A stretch of 64,000 nt of DNA. Origin: Candidatus Contendobacter odensis Run_B_J11 (GTDB lineage Bacteria; Pseudomonadota; Gammaproteobacteria; Competibacterales; Competibacteraceae). The stretch covers positions 1 through 64,000 of the forward strand of contig NZ_CBTK010000113.1 of NCBI RefSeq assembly GCF_000531125.1, in the 5' to 3' direction. Position 1 is the first letter of the stretch, and each line of letters begins with the position of its first letter. The position numbers and the translations under genes are program-made. The notes under the pieces are model-generated. The model worked only from the letters and a program-made list of their open reading frames with translations. It had not been told where the DNA came from and did not search any database. Shown here in pieces: positions 17,903 through 26,052 of this stretch.

Positions 17903-18459
17903 TGCATCGCCTCCAGCGCCCGTTTCGCCCGGCTTTCTGCCGCTCGCCGCCCATATAACCGAGCGCACATCGAGGTCAACACCTCGGTCAGGTCGCGCAC
18001 GAGGTCATCCGTGACTTCAGCGGCATCAACAACAATCAGCCTCCGACCTTGCGCTGCGAGTGCGGATTCGACGTATTCAAACCCAAACCGCATCAGCCGG
18101 TCGCGGTGCTCGACCACCACGGTCGTCACGGTGGGCGTCCGCAACAGCCGCATTAAACCGCGCCGGTGGCCGTTCAGACCCGAACCCACTTCCTTGACCA
18201 TTTCGGTCACACGCCAGCGGTTTTCGGCAGCGTAGACCGCCAGCCGGGCTATCTGGCGTTCCAGGTCGGCCTTTTGGTCGGCGCTGGAGACGCGGGCGTA
18301 CAGCGCCACACCGCTCTCGGTCGCCGTCACCGGCGGATGCACGATGACCGTCCCGGTCAGTAGTTGTTCCGATGGAATCGGCAGCTTGCCGTCTCGCCAC
18401 AACCGCCAAGCGGTTTTGTACGACAATCCTTGCGATTTAGCCCATACACTGAGTTTCAT
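17887..18459 (-). CDS. tnpA: IS607-family serine recombinase TnpA
   Basis: The 190-residue protein starts with a MerR-like helix-turn-helix (MKLSVWAKSQGLSYKTAWRLWRDG) and continues with a small serine recombinase domain. The catalytic Ser is in LYARVSS, about residue 58. GVALYARVSSADQKADLERQ is the classic motif A, and GSGLNGHRRGLMRLL and VVEHRDRLMRFG follow as expected. This N-terminal DNA-binding plus C-terminal catalytic order is typical of IS607 TnpA. It overlaps tnpB by 16 bases, so the two are probably co-translated. Confidence 0.94.
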   Translation of the reverse strand: MKLSVWAKSQGLSYKTAWRLWRDGKLPIPSEQLLTGTVIVHPPVTATESGVALYARVSSADQKADLERQIARLAVYAAENRWRVTEMVKEVGSGLNGHRRGLMRLLRTPTVTTVVVEHRDRLMRFGFEYVESALAAQGRRLIVVDAAEVTDDLVRDLTEVLTSMCARLYGRRAAESRAKRALEAMQCEPS

Positions 18460-18563
18460 AGCGGCTATTCTGCCATGAGTATCAATGTATGTCTATATTT
18501 CCTTCAACTGTCGCTAACCCTGCTAGGGCTTTCGTTTGGAGTTGCGCAACCTCAATAATCTGA

Positions 18564-18678
18564 CAGGACTTCTGCCCGGCAGCTATTTTGCGTTATACCT
18601 GCGGAAGCCGGTATCCAAGTTCCTTAACTGATCACTGGATTCCCGCTGATGCCGGAATGACGGAAAGTGAAAGCCCTG
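18564..18678. repeat. 115-bp palindromic MITE-like repeat, copy 2
   Basis: The length equals that of copy 1 (11910-12024), with the same order of blocks: GACAGGACTT, CCCGGCAG, an interior CACTGGATTCCCG and GCCGGAATGACGGAAAG, ending in GTGAAAGCCCTG. The terminal inverted repeats are more decayed than in copy 1. It lies between the IS607 element and the second TnpB element, in the 325-base gap between their genes (18460-18784). Confidence 0.75.
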
Positions 18679-18722
18679 ATTTTGTGTAACTACCCCGGAA
18701 GATGCCAGAGCCTAACGTTTCA

Positions 18723-18784
18723 TTGACATCCTCCCCGCCTCCCGCCTACGCGGGGGCAGGCTCTAAAGGACGGGGATTCCTGAT
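18723..18784 (-). ncRNA. right-end/omega-RNA-like segment of second TnpB element
   Basis: Read on the minus strand directly after the tnpB stop, this contains GGAATCCCCGTCCTTTAG, a GC-rich stem, and GGCGGGGAGGATGTCAA at the end. This layout (CCCCGTCCTTTAG...GGCGGGGAGGATGTCA) is the common 3' end of IS200/IS605-family elements, where the omega RNA ends and the guide sequence begins. The guide would be the bases just below 18723. Seen from the pattern; RNA production is not demonstrated. Confidence 0.65.
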
Positions 18785-19813
18785 TCACTTCAGAGCCAGC
18801 GATTGATGCCCCAATCGGAGAATGTTCAGTGCCGCGTTGACATCGCGATCATGGACCGCGTGGCATTCGCCGCACACCCATTCTCTGACCCCAAGACCCT
18901 TTCGACCTTTGGGGCCGCCCATCGAACCGCAACCGGAACAGGTTTGGGTTGAGAGATGTTCCGACACCTCTCGATACACCACTTTCCGCGCAATCGCTTT
19001 ATAGTCAAGAAAGTGCCGAAACATAGACCAACCGGCGTCGTTTACCGATTTCGCCAAGTTCGCTTTCGTCAATTTGGAACTGCTGATATTTCCAATCACG
19101 ATCAACTCGCATTCCTGAGTCAACCGATGCGATTCCTTATGCAGAAAATCTTTGCGTCGATTCGCAATTTTGGCGTGAAGATTCCGGGCGTGGCGCGAAC
19201 GCCGCTTGCGTTGATGCTCCGCAATGCGTTTCTGCTGACGGCGATACCACTGGGGCGCTTCAATCTTGTGTCCATCAGAACACGTCGCCAGCGTTTTCAG
19301 CCCCAAGTCAATGCCAATATGCTTTGTTCCAGTAGTCGCTTCGGCTTCTGGGACTTCGCAGACGAAATTGACGTACCAGCGTTGGCGGGAATCCTGACTG
19401 AAACTGCCACATTTAACCGGGCCGGGGAGTTCGCGACGGTTCCAAAATCGGAACGTGTGACCGGCATAACGCACGGTATCGTCAATCACTTGAACGCCAA
19501 CCGCCTTGAACGGAATCCAGCCCGGCGACCGCTTCCCACGCCAGCGCAATTTGCGCTTCTTGAATTGCTTACGGCGGGTTTCGTACTGTTCGCAGACCGC
19601 CTGCACCGTTTGCGAATGCAGACCCAGTTCCTTGCTGCTGCCCGTGGTGAGTTTGCACAGGTCTTGATACGTCGGCCAGCGCTGATTCCAGCGCAGCGCG
19701 TGGTCTTGCGACTCGTTGCAGAAATTCCACACCTGATTGCACGCCCGTGCCAAAGCCGTGAGTTCGGCGGCGCAACCGGAATCTTTGATGCGGTACTGGA
19801 ACGTCTTGATCAT
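18785..19813 (-). CDS. tnpB: TnpB-like protein (IS200/IS605 type) with altered RuvC site
   Basis: This 342-residue OrfB/TnpB protein starts at MIKTFQYRIKDSG; starts at 19822 or 19831 are also open. The first RuvC Asp is present (Asp169 in IGIDLGLKT), as is the last (Asp324 in HDRDVNAALNI). The zinc ribbon Cys292, 295, 314 and 317 is intact. The usual Glu of the EDLNV motif is replaced: the protein reads VIGNISSSKL, with Asn242. Acidic residues that might substitute are Glu282 and Glu285 (YREVSEHLSTQTC), 40-43 residues later. No tnpA accompanies it, as in IS1341-type elements. It may be a nuclease with a rearranged site or a nuclease-dead relative. Confidence 0.88.
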   Translation of the reverse strand: MIKTFQYRIKDSGCAAELTALARACNQVWNFCNESQDHALRWNQRWPTYQDLCKLTTGSSKELGLHSQTVQAVCEQYETRRKQFKKRKLRWRGKRSPGWIPFKAVGVQVIDDTVRYAGHTFRFWNRRELPGPVKCGSFSQDSRQRWYVNFVCEVPEAEATTGTKHIGIDLGLKTLATCSDGHKIEAPQWYRRQQKRIAEHQRKRRSRHARNLHAKIANRRKDFLHKESHRLTQECELIVIGNISSSKLTKANLAKSVNDAGWSMFRHFLDYKAIARKVVYREVSEHLSTQTCSGCGSMGGPKGRKGLGVREWVCGECHAVHDRDVNAALNILRLGHQSLALK

Positions 19814-19843
19814 GAGCAACATTTTAACCAAAAAGTGGGTGCT

Positions 19844-20201
19844 CTACGAGCGCCGCGCGCTCCATCCCCGGCCTAAAGGCCGAGGCTTTTCGCGCAAATC
19901 CGGGTAAAACACGGCCAGCCAGACGGCGGGGCGCGAGGTGAACGTCACCCGGTGGCGGGTGTGCGCTGGCAGGTTGAGCGTATCGCCTTGGCGCAGACGA
20001 ACCCGTTCGCCGTCGGCAAATTCGATTTCTCCTTCGCCGACGAGCAGCAACACCCATTCATTCTCGTCCTGGTCATACCAGAAGTCGGCGGGGGAAACGT
20101 GGCCGTTCGATCCGCACCGCGCCCTGCCGGATCAGTTCAGTGAACACTTCATCGGTGAGGTCGTTGGGGAGTGGATGGAGCAGGTTAGTTGTGGGCGACA
20201 T
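19844..20201 (-). pseudogene. frameshifted cupin-domain gene
   Basis: The ATG at 20201 shares its A with the stop of the restriction-modification gene (TGATG). The first frame reads MSPTTNLLHPLPNDLTDEVF and then VRIER, and stops near 20084. A second frame picks up the cupin core: GHVSPADFWYDQDENEW, LLLVGEGEIEF and HTRHRVTFTSRPAVWLAVFYPDL. A single extra C in the TTTCCCCC run, or a deletion of about 14 bases just before it, would explain the shift. The 3' end runs into the hairpin next to the TnpB element, so the original C-terminus is probably lost. Small single-domain cupins of this type have no known reaction. Confidence 0.7.
19853..19896 (-). ncRNA. orphan hairpin resembling a TnpB right end
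   Basis: On the minus strand this reads GCCTCGGCCTTTAGGCCGGGGATGGAGC, shown here as stem 19866-19885 (CCTCGGCC/GGCCGGGG with loop TTTA) and flanking GCGCG pairs. The CCTTTAG plus GGGGATGGAG layout resembles IS200/IS605 omega-RNA ends. It lies upstream of the second tnpB, at the 3' end of the broken cupin gene, where no matching TnpB is attached. It could be the left-end hairpin of that element or a remnant of another. Confidence 0.4.
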
Positions 20202-23044
20202 CAGCGCCCTTCCGCACGAGCCAGGTTCAGTTCCAACAGCCGCCGTAGTACTTCCTCATCACTCAAATCGGTCGGCCAGCCGTAAGCCGCCACGACGGCT
20301 TCGTCCAAATCCCGATGGGCGTTCGCCAGCCAAGTGGGACGTTCGTTGTAGAGATTGGTCAAAGTGCGCTTCTTGAGCAGGGCGGCGGCTTCATCGTTCA
20401 CCGGCAACAGTCGGTCGGGATAACCGGGCACGATTTCCGGCACGCGCCGAATCCACTCCGGGGGATTAAGCCAGTTTTCCCGAAGCTCGTTTAATTGGTG
20501 GGTGGCTTGGGCAACCTTGGGAAAGCAGGCGTCCGGGTCTGGATCAGTCAAGACACCTTCCGGGAACGGGAAGGTCTCGAAGCAGGTAGTGGGCGTATAG
20601 CGAGGATCGTTGCCCGCACCATGCCAAGTGCAGCAGGCCAGTGACCAGAGTTGGTGAATCTGCGAATGCAGAATTCCAAATGTGGTGTCGTCATCGCGGG
20701 CAACAACAATGAGTTTCTTATCGGGCAAAACGCTGGTCGGCAACCAGACGAAAACACGATATTTGGCGACTTCTGGCGTGGCGATACAACGCGCCAGCGG
20801 CATCAGGGCGGCGCGCATTGCAACTCTCGGTTCGCCATGCCGCCACCAGAACCGGCGATAAGCCTCTCGATTATTTTGTTCCCGCTCCGGTTTAACCAAC
20901 CTTAAAACGTACTCAAACGGCGCTTCATACAGCATCGCCTCGTGCTCGGTCGCCGCAGTGCCAAAATCAACGATCCAGCCGTCGCGGAGCCGGCGAGTCA
21001 CATCCAGCCCATTCCAACTGGGCTTGAGCACATCGCTATTCGGGCGTCCGTGTGGATTGGGTAACCGTAGCCATTGCCGCGCCAAGTCGCCGGGAATGTC
21101 GAATGCGCCGATTTTCTGCGAGCCTTGGAACGATACGCCCGCATTTTCCCTGAGTGGTTTGGTTTGGGTTAAATCCGTACCACTTCCAACCGTCAGCACT
21201 CGCCCGGTCAGGTCGGCATAAATCTCCGCGACGGGTTGCCCGTCAAGAATCGCCGCCTCCGCTATCCGCCCGAACGCCACCAGCGACACCCGCACCGCTG
21301 CACCTTCGTTGATCCACGGCTCATCACTCCAAGCGTGAGTGATTGCACCGGTTCGCTGAATCCGTTCCAGCACCTTGCGATTGGTCCCGCCGCGAATGGA
21401 GTTGGTCGCCACCAGTCCCACTTGTTGCGCGTGCCCATTTTCCAATTGAGCGCGGGCTTTCTCGAACCAGTAGCACACCAGATCAGCGCCGCCGGGCACT
21501 CGTCCGGCATAGGTCTGGCGCAATTGCGCGGCGTAGTCATCGCCCAATTCCCGCAACAGCTTGGAACCGCCCAAAAACGGCGGGTTGCCGACGATAAATT
21601 CCGCCTCCGGCCAAGCGGCTTCGCTGCCGTCCGGGTTTAACACCGCGTCCCGGCACTCGATGGTGTCCAGAGGCCGCAAAATCGGCTGGCGGGACACATC
21701 GAAACCGTTGCGGCGCATCCATTGGATTTCCCCGATCCAAATCGTGGTTCGGGTCAGTTCGGCGGCGTAGAGATTGATCTCGATCCCCTTGACGCACTCC
21801 GGCCCAACCGAAGGAAACTGCCGATCCAGACCGAGCGCTTCAGCATCGACGTTGATGTGATGTTCAAAATCCTTGAGGGTTTGCAGCGCCAGATACAGAA
21901 AATTCCCCGACCCGCAGGCGGGATCCAGGATTCGCACCTGCCGCAGCCGTTCGAGAAAGCCGTTATGCAAATCCTGGGCGGATTTACGCAGCCTGGTCGC
22001 GGTCGCTGGACTTTTGGCAGCGCGGGCTTTATCCATCTGCTCGGTGATTTGAGCCTTGACCCCTTCCCATTCCGCTTGCAGGGGCCGGACGATCACCGGC
22101 TCCACCAGCAACATGATTTTGTAGCGGTCGGTGTAGTGCGCCCCCAATTGGCTGCGCTTGTCCGGATCCAGGCCGCGCTCAAATAACGTGCCGAAAATGG
22201 ACGGGTCGATTTCGCTCCAATCCAGCCGGGCGGCCTTCAACACCTCCAGAACAGCGGGACTATCCAGCGGTAGCGCCTCGTCGCTATCGAACAGCCCGCC
22301 GTTGAACCACTCGACATCCTCGAAACCAATTCGGCCTCCCGACCGCATCCCTCGGAACAAATCTCGCGCCATGTCCGCCGACTCGGCGGGGTGGGTGTGC
22401 GCGTAGCGCAGCATCCGGGTGAACATCTGGTTGGGCAGCAATCCGACATCTTCCGCGAACATGCAGAACACCAGCCGATTGATGAAATGGGCCACGGCCT
22501 GCGGATCGTGCCCTTTGGCGCGTAAACCTTGCGCCAGATTGGAAAATCGCTCGGCGGCTTCCTCGGTGAGCGCCTGGCGGGTCACGCCCGGTTTCAGCCG
22601 TTCCGGGTCGCTGAACACCCATTTAAGCATCTGCCGCTTGTTGGCGTCGTGCAGATCATCCAGCGCAATCTGATAAATCCGCTGTACGGTGTTGGTCCAG
22701 TGGGTGTAAATGCAGAATCGTTCCAGATCGCATACCACCAGCAACGGCGGGTTTTCCAGGGCTGTCGCATATTGTTGCAACTGCACATAAGCGGCTTTCA
22801 GGTCATGGCGCTTGCCCTTGTACTCCCAGCCGAAACAGCCGCGCTTCCACACATCCGCCCAGCCTTTGCCGCCGCTCAGTTTGGAGACGCCTTTCTCGAA
22901 ACAATAGCTCTCGCCGGTGGGATCGGCTTCGGCGGGGGTCGGTTCGCCGAGCAAGTGGCATAGATCAAGAAAATGCTCTTGGGCGGCTGACCGCTCCTTG
23001 AGATCGGCGGCTTGCCACTTGCTGATAAATTCCTTGGGAGTCAT
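20201..23044 (-). CDS. MmeI-like type IIL/IIG restriction-modification enzyme
   Basis: This 947-residue single-chain enzyme combines endonuclease, methyltransferase and DNA recognition. The PD-(D/E)xK-like site is Asp64...Glu74-Tyr-Lys76 (GWADVWKRGCFGWEYKGK), with the same 10 and 2 residue spacing as MmeI. A helical spacer follows, with FGTLFERGLDPDKRSQLGAHYT near 285-305. The methyltransferase has motif I DPACGSGNFLY near 374 and motif IV NPPF near 487. The remainder would be the target-recognition and C-terminal parts. The family modifies one strand and cuts about 20 bases away, so it needs no partner gene. The ATG lies 2 bases after the murJ stop, and its own stop overlaps the cupin start, implying one transcript. 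Confidence 0.88.
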   Translation of the reverse strand: MTPKEFISKWQAADLKERSAAQEHFLDLCHLLGEPTPAEADPTGESYCFEKGVSKLSGGKGWADVWKRGCFGWEYKGKRHDLKAAYVQLQQYATALENPPLLVVCDLERFCIYTHWTNTVQRIYQIALDDLHDANKRQMLKWVFSDPERLKPGVTRQALTEEAAERFSNLAQGLRAKGHDPQAVAHFINRLVFCMFAEDVGLLPNQMFTRMLRYAHTHPAESADMARDLFRGMRSGGRIGFEDVEWFNGGLFDSDEALPLDSPAVLEVLKAARLDWSEIDPSIFGTLFERGLDPDKRSQLGAHYTDRYKIMLLVEPVIVRPLQAEWEGVKAQITEQMDKARAAKSPATATRLRKSAQDLHNGFLERLRQVRILDPACGSGNFLYLALQTLKDFEHHINVDAEALGLDRQFPSVGPECVKGIEINLYAAELTRTTIWIGEIQWMRRNGFDVSRQPILRPLDTIECRDAVLNPDGSEAAWPEAEFIVGNPPFLGGSKLLRELGDDYAAQLRQTYAGRVPGGADLVCYWFEKARAQLENGHAQQVGLVATNSIRGGTNRKVLERIQRTGAITHAWSDEPWINEGAAVRVSLVAFGRIAEAAILDGQPVAEIYADLTGRVLTVGSGTDLTQTKPLRENAGVSFQGSQKIGAFDIPGDLARQWLRLPNPHGRPNSDVLKPSWNGLDVTRRLRDGWIVDFGTAATEHEAMLYEAPFEYVLRLVKPEREQNNREAYRRFWWRHGEPRVAMRAALMPLARCIATPEVAKYRVFVWLPTSVLPDKKLIVVARDDDTTFGILHSQIHQLWSLACCTWHGAGNDPRYTPTTCFETFPFPEGVLTDPDPDACFPKVAQATHQLNELRENWLNPPEWIRRVPEIVPGYPDRLLPVNDEAAALLKKRTLTNLYNERPTWLANAHRDLDEAVVAAYGWPTDLSDEEVLRRLLELNLARAEGR

Positions 23045-23046
23045 CA

Positions 23047-24591
23047 CTATTTCTCATGCTGCAACAGCAGATGCCGGGGCCGAATTCCTACCGCCAAAAT
23101 CGCCAGCAGATAACTTCCGCCGCCCGCCATCACCAGCCAGAACAGATGCCATAACCGTTCCCTGGCGCTGGCGTGAATCCAGATGTCCAAATCGCCGACT
23201 CCCCACCACAGCAACAGTCCCATCGCCAGATTGGCCGCGCCCAGTTGCCACAAAAAACGCGGCCAGCCACGGGCCGGCTGGTAAACCCCGTTATGGCGCA
23301 GATTGCGGAACAGCATTCCCGCGTTCAGAAATGACGCCAGCGACGTGGATAACGCCAGCCCGGCATGAGCCAGCGGCCAGATCAACATCAGGGTCATGGC
23401 GGTATTGGCGCCCATGGCGATCAGACCGTAGCGCACCGGGGTTCGGGTGTCCTGCCGGGCATAGAAACCGGGCGCCAGCACCTTGACCAGCATAAAGGCC
23501 AGCAAGCCCAGCGCCAACGCCATCAGACTGCGGGTTGTCATGCGCACGTCCTCCGGGCCGAACTTGCCATATTGAAACAACGCCGCCAGCATCGGCCCGG
23601 CCAGAATCACCAGCGCCACCGTCGCCGGTAGACCGATCAGCAAGGTCCAACGTAAACCCCAGTCCAGCGTTTGCGAAAAGCGCTCCGGGGAATCGGCGGC
23701 GTGGTGGCGCGACAGATTCGGCAGGATCACCGTGCCCAGCGCCACCCCGAACAGACCAAGCGGAAATTCGACCAGCCGGTCGGAGTAATACAGCCAGCTC
23801 ACGCTGCCGGTGACCAGAAACGAGGCCAGCAGGGTATCAATCAACAGATTGACCTGCGCCACCGAGGAGCCGAACAACGCTGGCAGCATCAGCTTCAACA
23901 CCTGCTGGACGCCGGGCGCACGCCAGGCCCAGCGCGGACGAGGCAACAATTTGAGCTGTTTGAGATACGGAATCTGAAACAGCAGTTGGGTAACGCCCGC
24001 CGCGAACACGCCCCAAGCCAGCGCCATTGCCGGTTGCTCGAAATGCGGCGCGACCCACACCGCCGCGATAATCATGCACACATTCAGCAACACCGGGGTT
24101 AGCGCCGGAATGGCGAACTTGCCGCAACTGTTCAGCACCCCTCCGGCGAGGGCCGTTAGGGAAATAAACAGCAGATAGGGAAAAGTCACCCGCAACATCG
24201 CCGTGGTCAATGCCTGTTTATCGGGTGCTTCGGCGAAACCGGGCGCGAAAATCCACACCAGCACTGGCGCAGCCAGCACCCCAATAGCGGTGATTCCAAA
24301 CAGGATCAGGCCGAGGGTGCCCGCAACCTGATCCACCAGTTCATGCAGTTCCTCGTGCGGACGCTGGGTTTGATACTGGGAAAATACCGGCACGAACGCC
24401 TGGGAAAAAGCGCCCTCGGCAAACAGCCGCCGCATGAAATTAGGGATGCGGAAGGCCACGAAGAAGGCGTCGGTGCCTGCACCCGCACCGAACAACTGGG
24501 CGTAGATCATATCGCGGACGAAACCCAGCACCCGCGAAATCAGGGTCATACCGCTGACAATGCCAGTGGATTTAAGGAGGGCCTTGCTCAT
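23047..24591 (-). CDS. murJ: lipid II flippase MurJ
   Basis: MurJ flips lipid II across the cytoplasmic membrane for peptidoglycan synthesis. The 514-residue protein has about 14 membrane segments and the family opening SGMTLISRVLGFVRDMIYAQLFGAGAGTDAFFVAFRIPNF. Other family marks are FAEGAFSQAFVPVF and the charged residues in the first helices. It is divergent from rpsT, as in many Gammaproteobacteria. There murJ is often followed by ribF and ileS; here the next gene is instead a restriction-modification enzyme that starts 2 bases after the stop. Confidence 0.96.
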   Translation of the reverse strand: MSKALLKSTGIVSGMTLISRVLGFVRDMIYAQLFGAGAGTDAFFVAFRIPNFMRRLFAEGAFSQAFVPVFSQYQTQRPHEELHELVDQVAGTLGLILFGITAIGVLAAPVLVWIFAPGFAEAPDKQALTTAMLRVTFPYLLFISLTALAGGVLNSCGKFAIPALTPVLLNVCMIIAAVWVAPHFEQPAMALAWGVFAAGVTQLLFQIPYLKQLKLLPRPRWAWRAPGVQQVLKLMLPALFGSSVAQVNLLIDTLLASFLVTGSVSWLYYSDRLVEFPLGLFGVALGTVILPNLSRHHAADSPERFSQTLDWGLRWTLLIGLPATVALVILAGPMLAALFQYGKFGPEDVRMTTRSLMALALGLLAFMLVKVLAPGFYARQDTRTPVRYGLIAMGANTAMTLMLIWPLAHAGLALSTSLASFLNAGMLFRNLRHNGVYQPARGWPRFLWQLGAANLAMGLLLWWGVGDLDIWIHASARERLWHLFWLVMAGGGSYLLAILAVGIRPRHLLLQHEK

Positions 24592-24678
24592 GGCGGGTGC
24601 AATCCTGCGGCGCAGTTCGGAAGGCGCGGATGATAGCCGGGATGGGCTTGGACTGTCAGCGGACCTGACTGCCAGGGA

Positions 24679-24706
24679 TTGACAGCACAGTGGAAAATAC
24701 TAATAT
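24679..24706 (+). promoter_or_regulatory. sigma-70 promoter for rpsT
   Basis: A perfect -35 TTGACA (24679-24684) is separated by 16 bases from TAATAT (24701-24706). It lies about 70 bases upstream of the rpsT start. Confidence 0.7.
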
Positions 24707-24776
24707 TACTGACCTTTTTTGAAACCCAAATGCAGCCACACTTATCCTATTGTGTTGTTTGCAAGGAGTATTGATA

Positions 24777-25043
24777 TTGGCCAACACCGTTCAAGCAAAG
24801 AAGCGCGCCCGTCAGGCGGAAACCCACCGTCAACACAACGCCAGCATGCGTTCCATGCTGCGCACCTATATTAAGCGGGTGATCAAGGCGATCCAGACCG
24901 GCGACAAATCGAAAGCCGAGTCTGAATACCAGACCGCAGTGCCCATCATTGATCGCATGGCGCGCAAGGGCGTGATTCACATGAATAAAGCGGCCCGTCA
25001 CAAGAGCCGCCTGACCCATCACATTCGCGATCTTCAAGCCTGA
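24777..25043 (+). CDS. rpsT: 30S ribosomal protein S20
   Basis: This 88-residue, strongly basic protein binds 16S rRNA in the 30S subunit. The sequence [32 protein letters not shown] is typical of S20. The start is TTG at 24777, with AAGGAG (24763-24768) eight bases upstream. The longer frame from an upstream ATG lacks this ribosome site. A non-ATG (UUG) start is also known for enterobacterial rpsT, where weak initiation supports autoregulation by S20. A sigma-70 promoter and a strong terminator bracket the gene, which is monocistronic. Confidence 0.97.
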   Translation: MANTVQAKKRARQAETHRQHNASMRSMLRTYIKRVIKAIQTGDKSKAESEYQTAVPIIDRMARKGVIHMNKAARHKSRLTHHIRDLQA

Positions 25044-25084
25044 GTTCAGACGCCGCCACGCCTGCTTTTCCATAGGAAAAAGGG

Positions 25085-25115
25085 AAAGGCTTGGAGAAAA
25101 CTCCAAGCCTTTTTT
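25085..25115. terminator. Rho-independent terminator after rpsT
   Basis: A perfect 12-base-pair stem AAAGGCTTGGAG / CTCCAAGCCTTT with an AAAA loop is followed by a T-tract on the plus strand and preceded by an A-tract. It can therefore serve rpsT and, in reverse, the convergent panC. Confidence 0.92.
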
Positions 25116-25181
25116 CTATGGTTCAAGGACTTTTTCTATCTGTCATTCCGGCGAAAGTCGAATTAAAAAACCGGGAATTTG

Positions 25182-26033
25182 CTACGCCAGTCCGACCGGC
25201 ACATTGTCAATCAGCCGCGCCCGACCAAGCCAGGCTGCGGCGAAAATTCGCAGTTCGGTATCTTCCAGCGTAGGGTGTTGCAAATCGCGGGCGCGACGGA
25301 ACTCGAAATAATCGGGCCGAAATCCAGCCGCCGCCAGTCGCGCCTTGGCTTCGTGTTCCAGCATCGCATAATCCCGCTCACCCGCCCGCCATCGTTCCAC
25401 CATCGCTTGCAAGGTCGCATACAGCGTCGGCGCCACCGCCCGCTCTTCAACCGACAGATAGCCATTGCGCGAACTCATGGCCAACCCGTCGCTCTCCCGC
25501 ACCGTCGGTATCCCGATAATTTCAATCGGCATATCCAAATCAGCCGCCATCCGCTGGATGATCACCAACTGCTGCCAATCCTTTTCGCCAAACAGCGCCA
25601 CGTCGGGCTGCACCAGATTCAACAGCTTGCTCACTACGGTGGCGACCCCGCCAAAATGAATCGGGCGGCTGGCTCCGCAGAGAACCTGGGACAGAACCGG
25701 CACCCTGACTTGGGTCATTTCCTCCAGCGGGCGCGGATAAATAACAGTGACGCTGGGCACAAACAGCAGATCCAGTCCCGCCGCTTCCAACTGGCGACAG
25801 TCCGCATCGAGGGTGCGCGGATAGCCCGCATAATCTTCGTTGGGGCCGAACTGCGTTGGGTTGACAAAGATACTGGCGACGGTGCGCGGTGCTTGCTCGC
25901 GGGCGCGTTCGACCAAGTGGATATGGCCGCGATGGAGATTACCCATGGTCGGCACCAGGGCTACCCGCTCACCGGCGCGGCGCCACGCCATGACTTGAGT
26001 GCGCAATTCGGCAATCCCGTGGACGGTTTGCAT
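25182..26033 (-). CDS. panC: pantoate-beta-alanine ligase
   Basis: PanC joins pantoate and beta-alanine using ATP, releasing AMP and PPi, in the last step of pantothenate synthesis. With the start at MQTVHGIAELRTQV the product is 283 residues, the same as the enterobacterial enzyme. Longer frames upstream lack similarity. The nucleotidyltransferase signatures are visible: VPTMGNLHRGHIHLV (HxGH) and the later MSSRNGYLS. It follows panB by 19 bases. panD, which makes beta-alanine, is not in the window. Confidence 0.96.
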   Translation of the reverse strand: MQTVHGIAELRTQVMAWRRAGERVALVPTMGNLHRGHIHLVERAREQAPRTVASIFVNPTQFGPNEDYAGYPRTLDADCRQLEAAGLDLLFVPSVTVIYPRPLEEMTQVRVPVLSQVLCGASRPIHFGGVATVVSKLLNLVQPDVALFGEKDWQQLVIIQRMAADLDMPIEIIGIPTVRESDGLAMSSRNGYLSVEERAVAPTLYATLQAMVERWRAGERDYAMLEHEAKARLAAAGFRPDYFEFRRARDLQHPTLEDTELRIFAAAWLGRARLIDNVPVGLA

Positions 26034-26052
26034 CAGGCATTCTCCTCGGAAA

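Larger units (their letters stand above)
16697..18459 (-). mobile_element. IS607-family element (tnpA + tnpB)
   Basis: The serine recombinase gene and the TnpB gene overlap by 16 bases on the minus strand, the standard IS607 arrangement. Exact ends cannot be read because IS607 has no inverted repeats and makes no target duplication. The right end must lie close to the tnpB stop, since the iron-sulfur gene starts 22 bases further on. Both ORFs are full length and show catalytic residues, so the element may be active. Confidence 0.85.
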
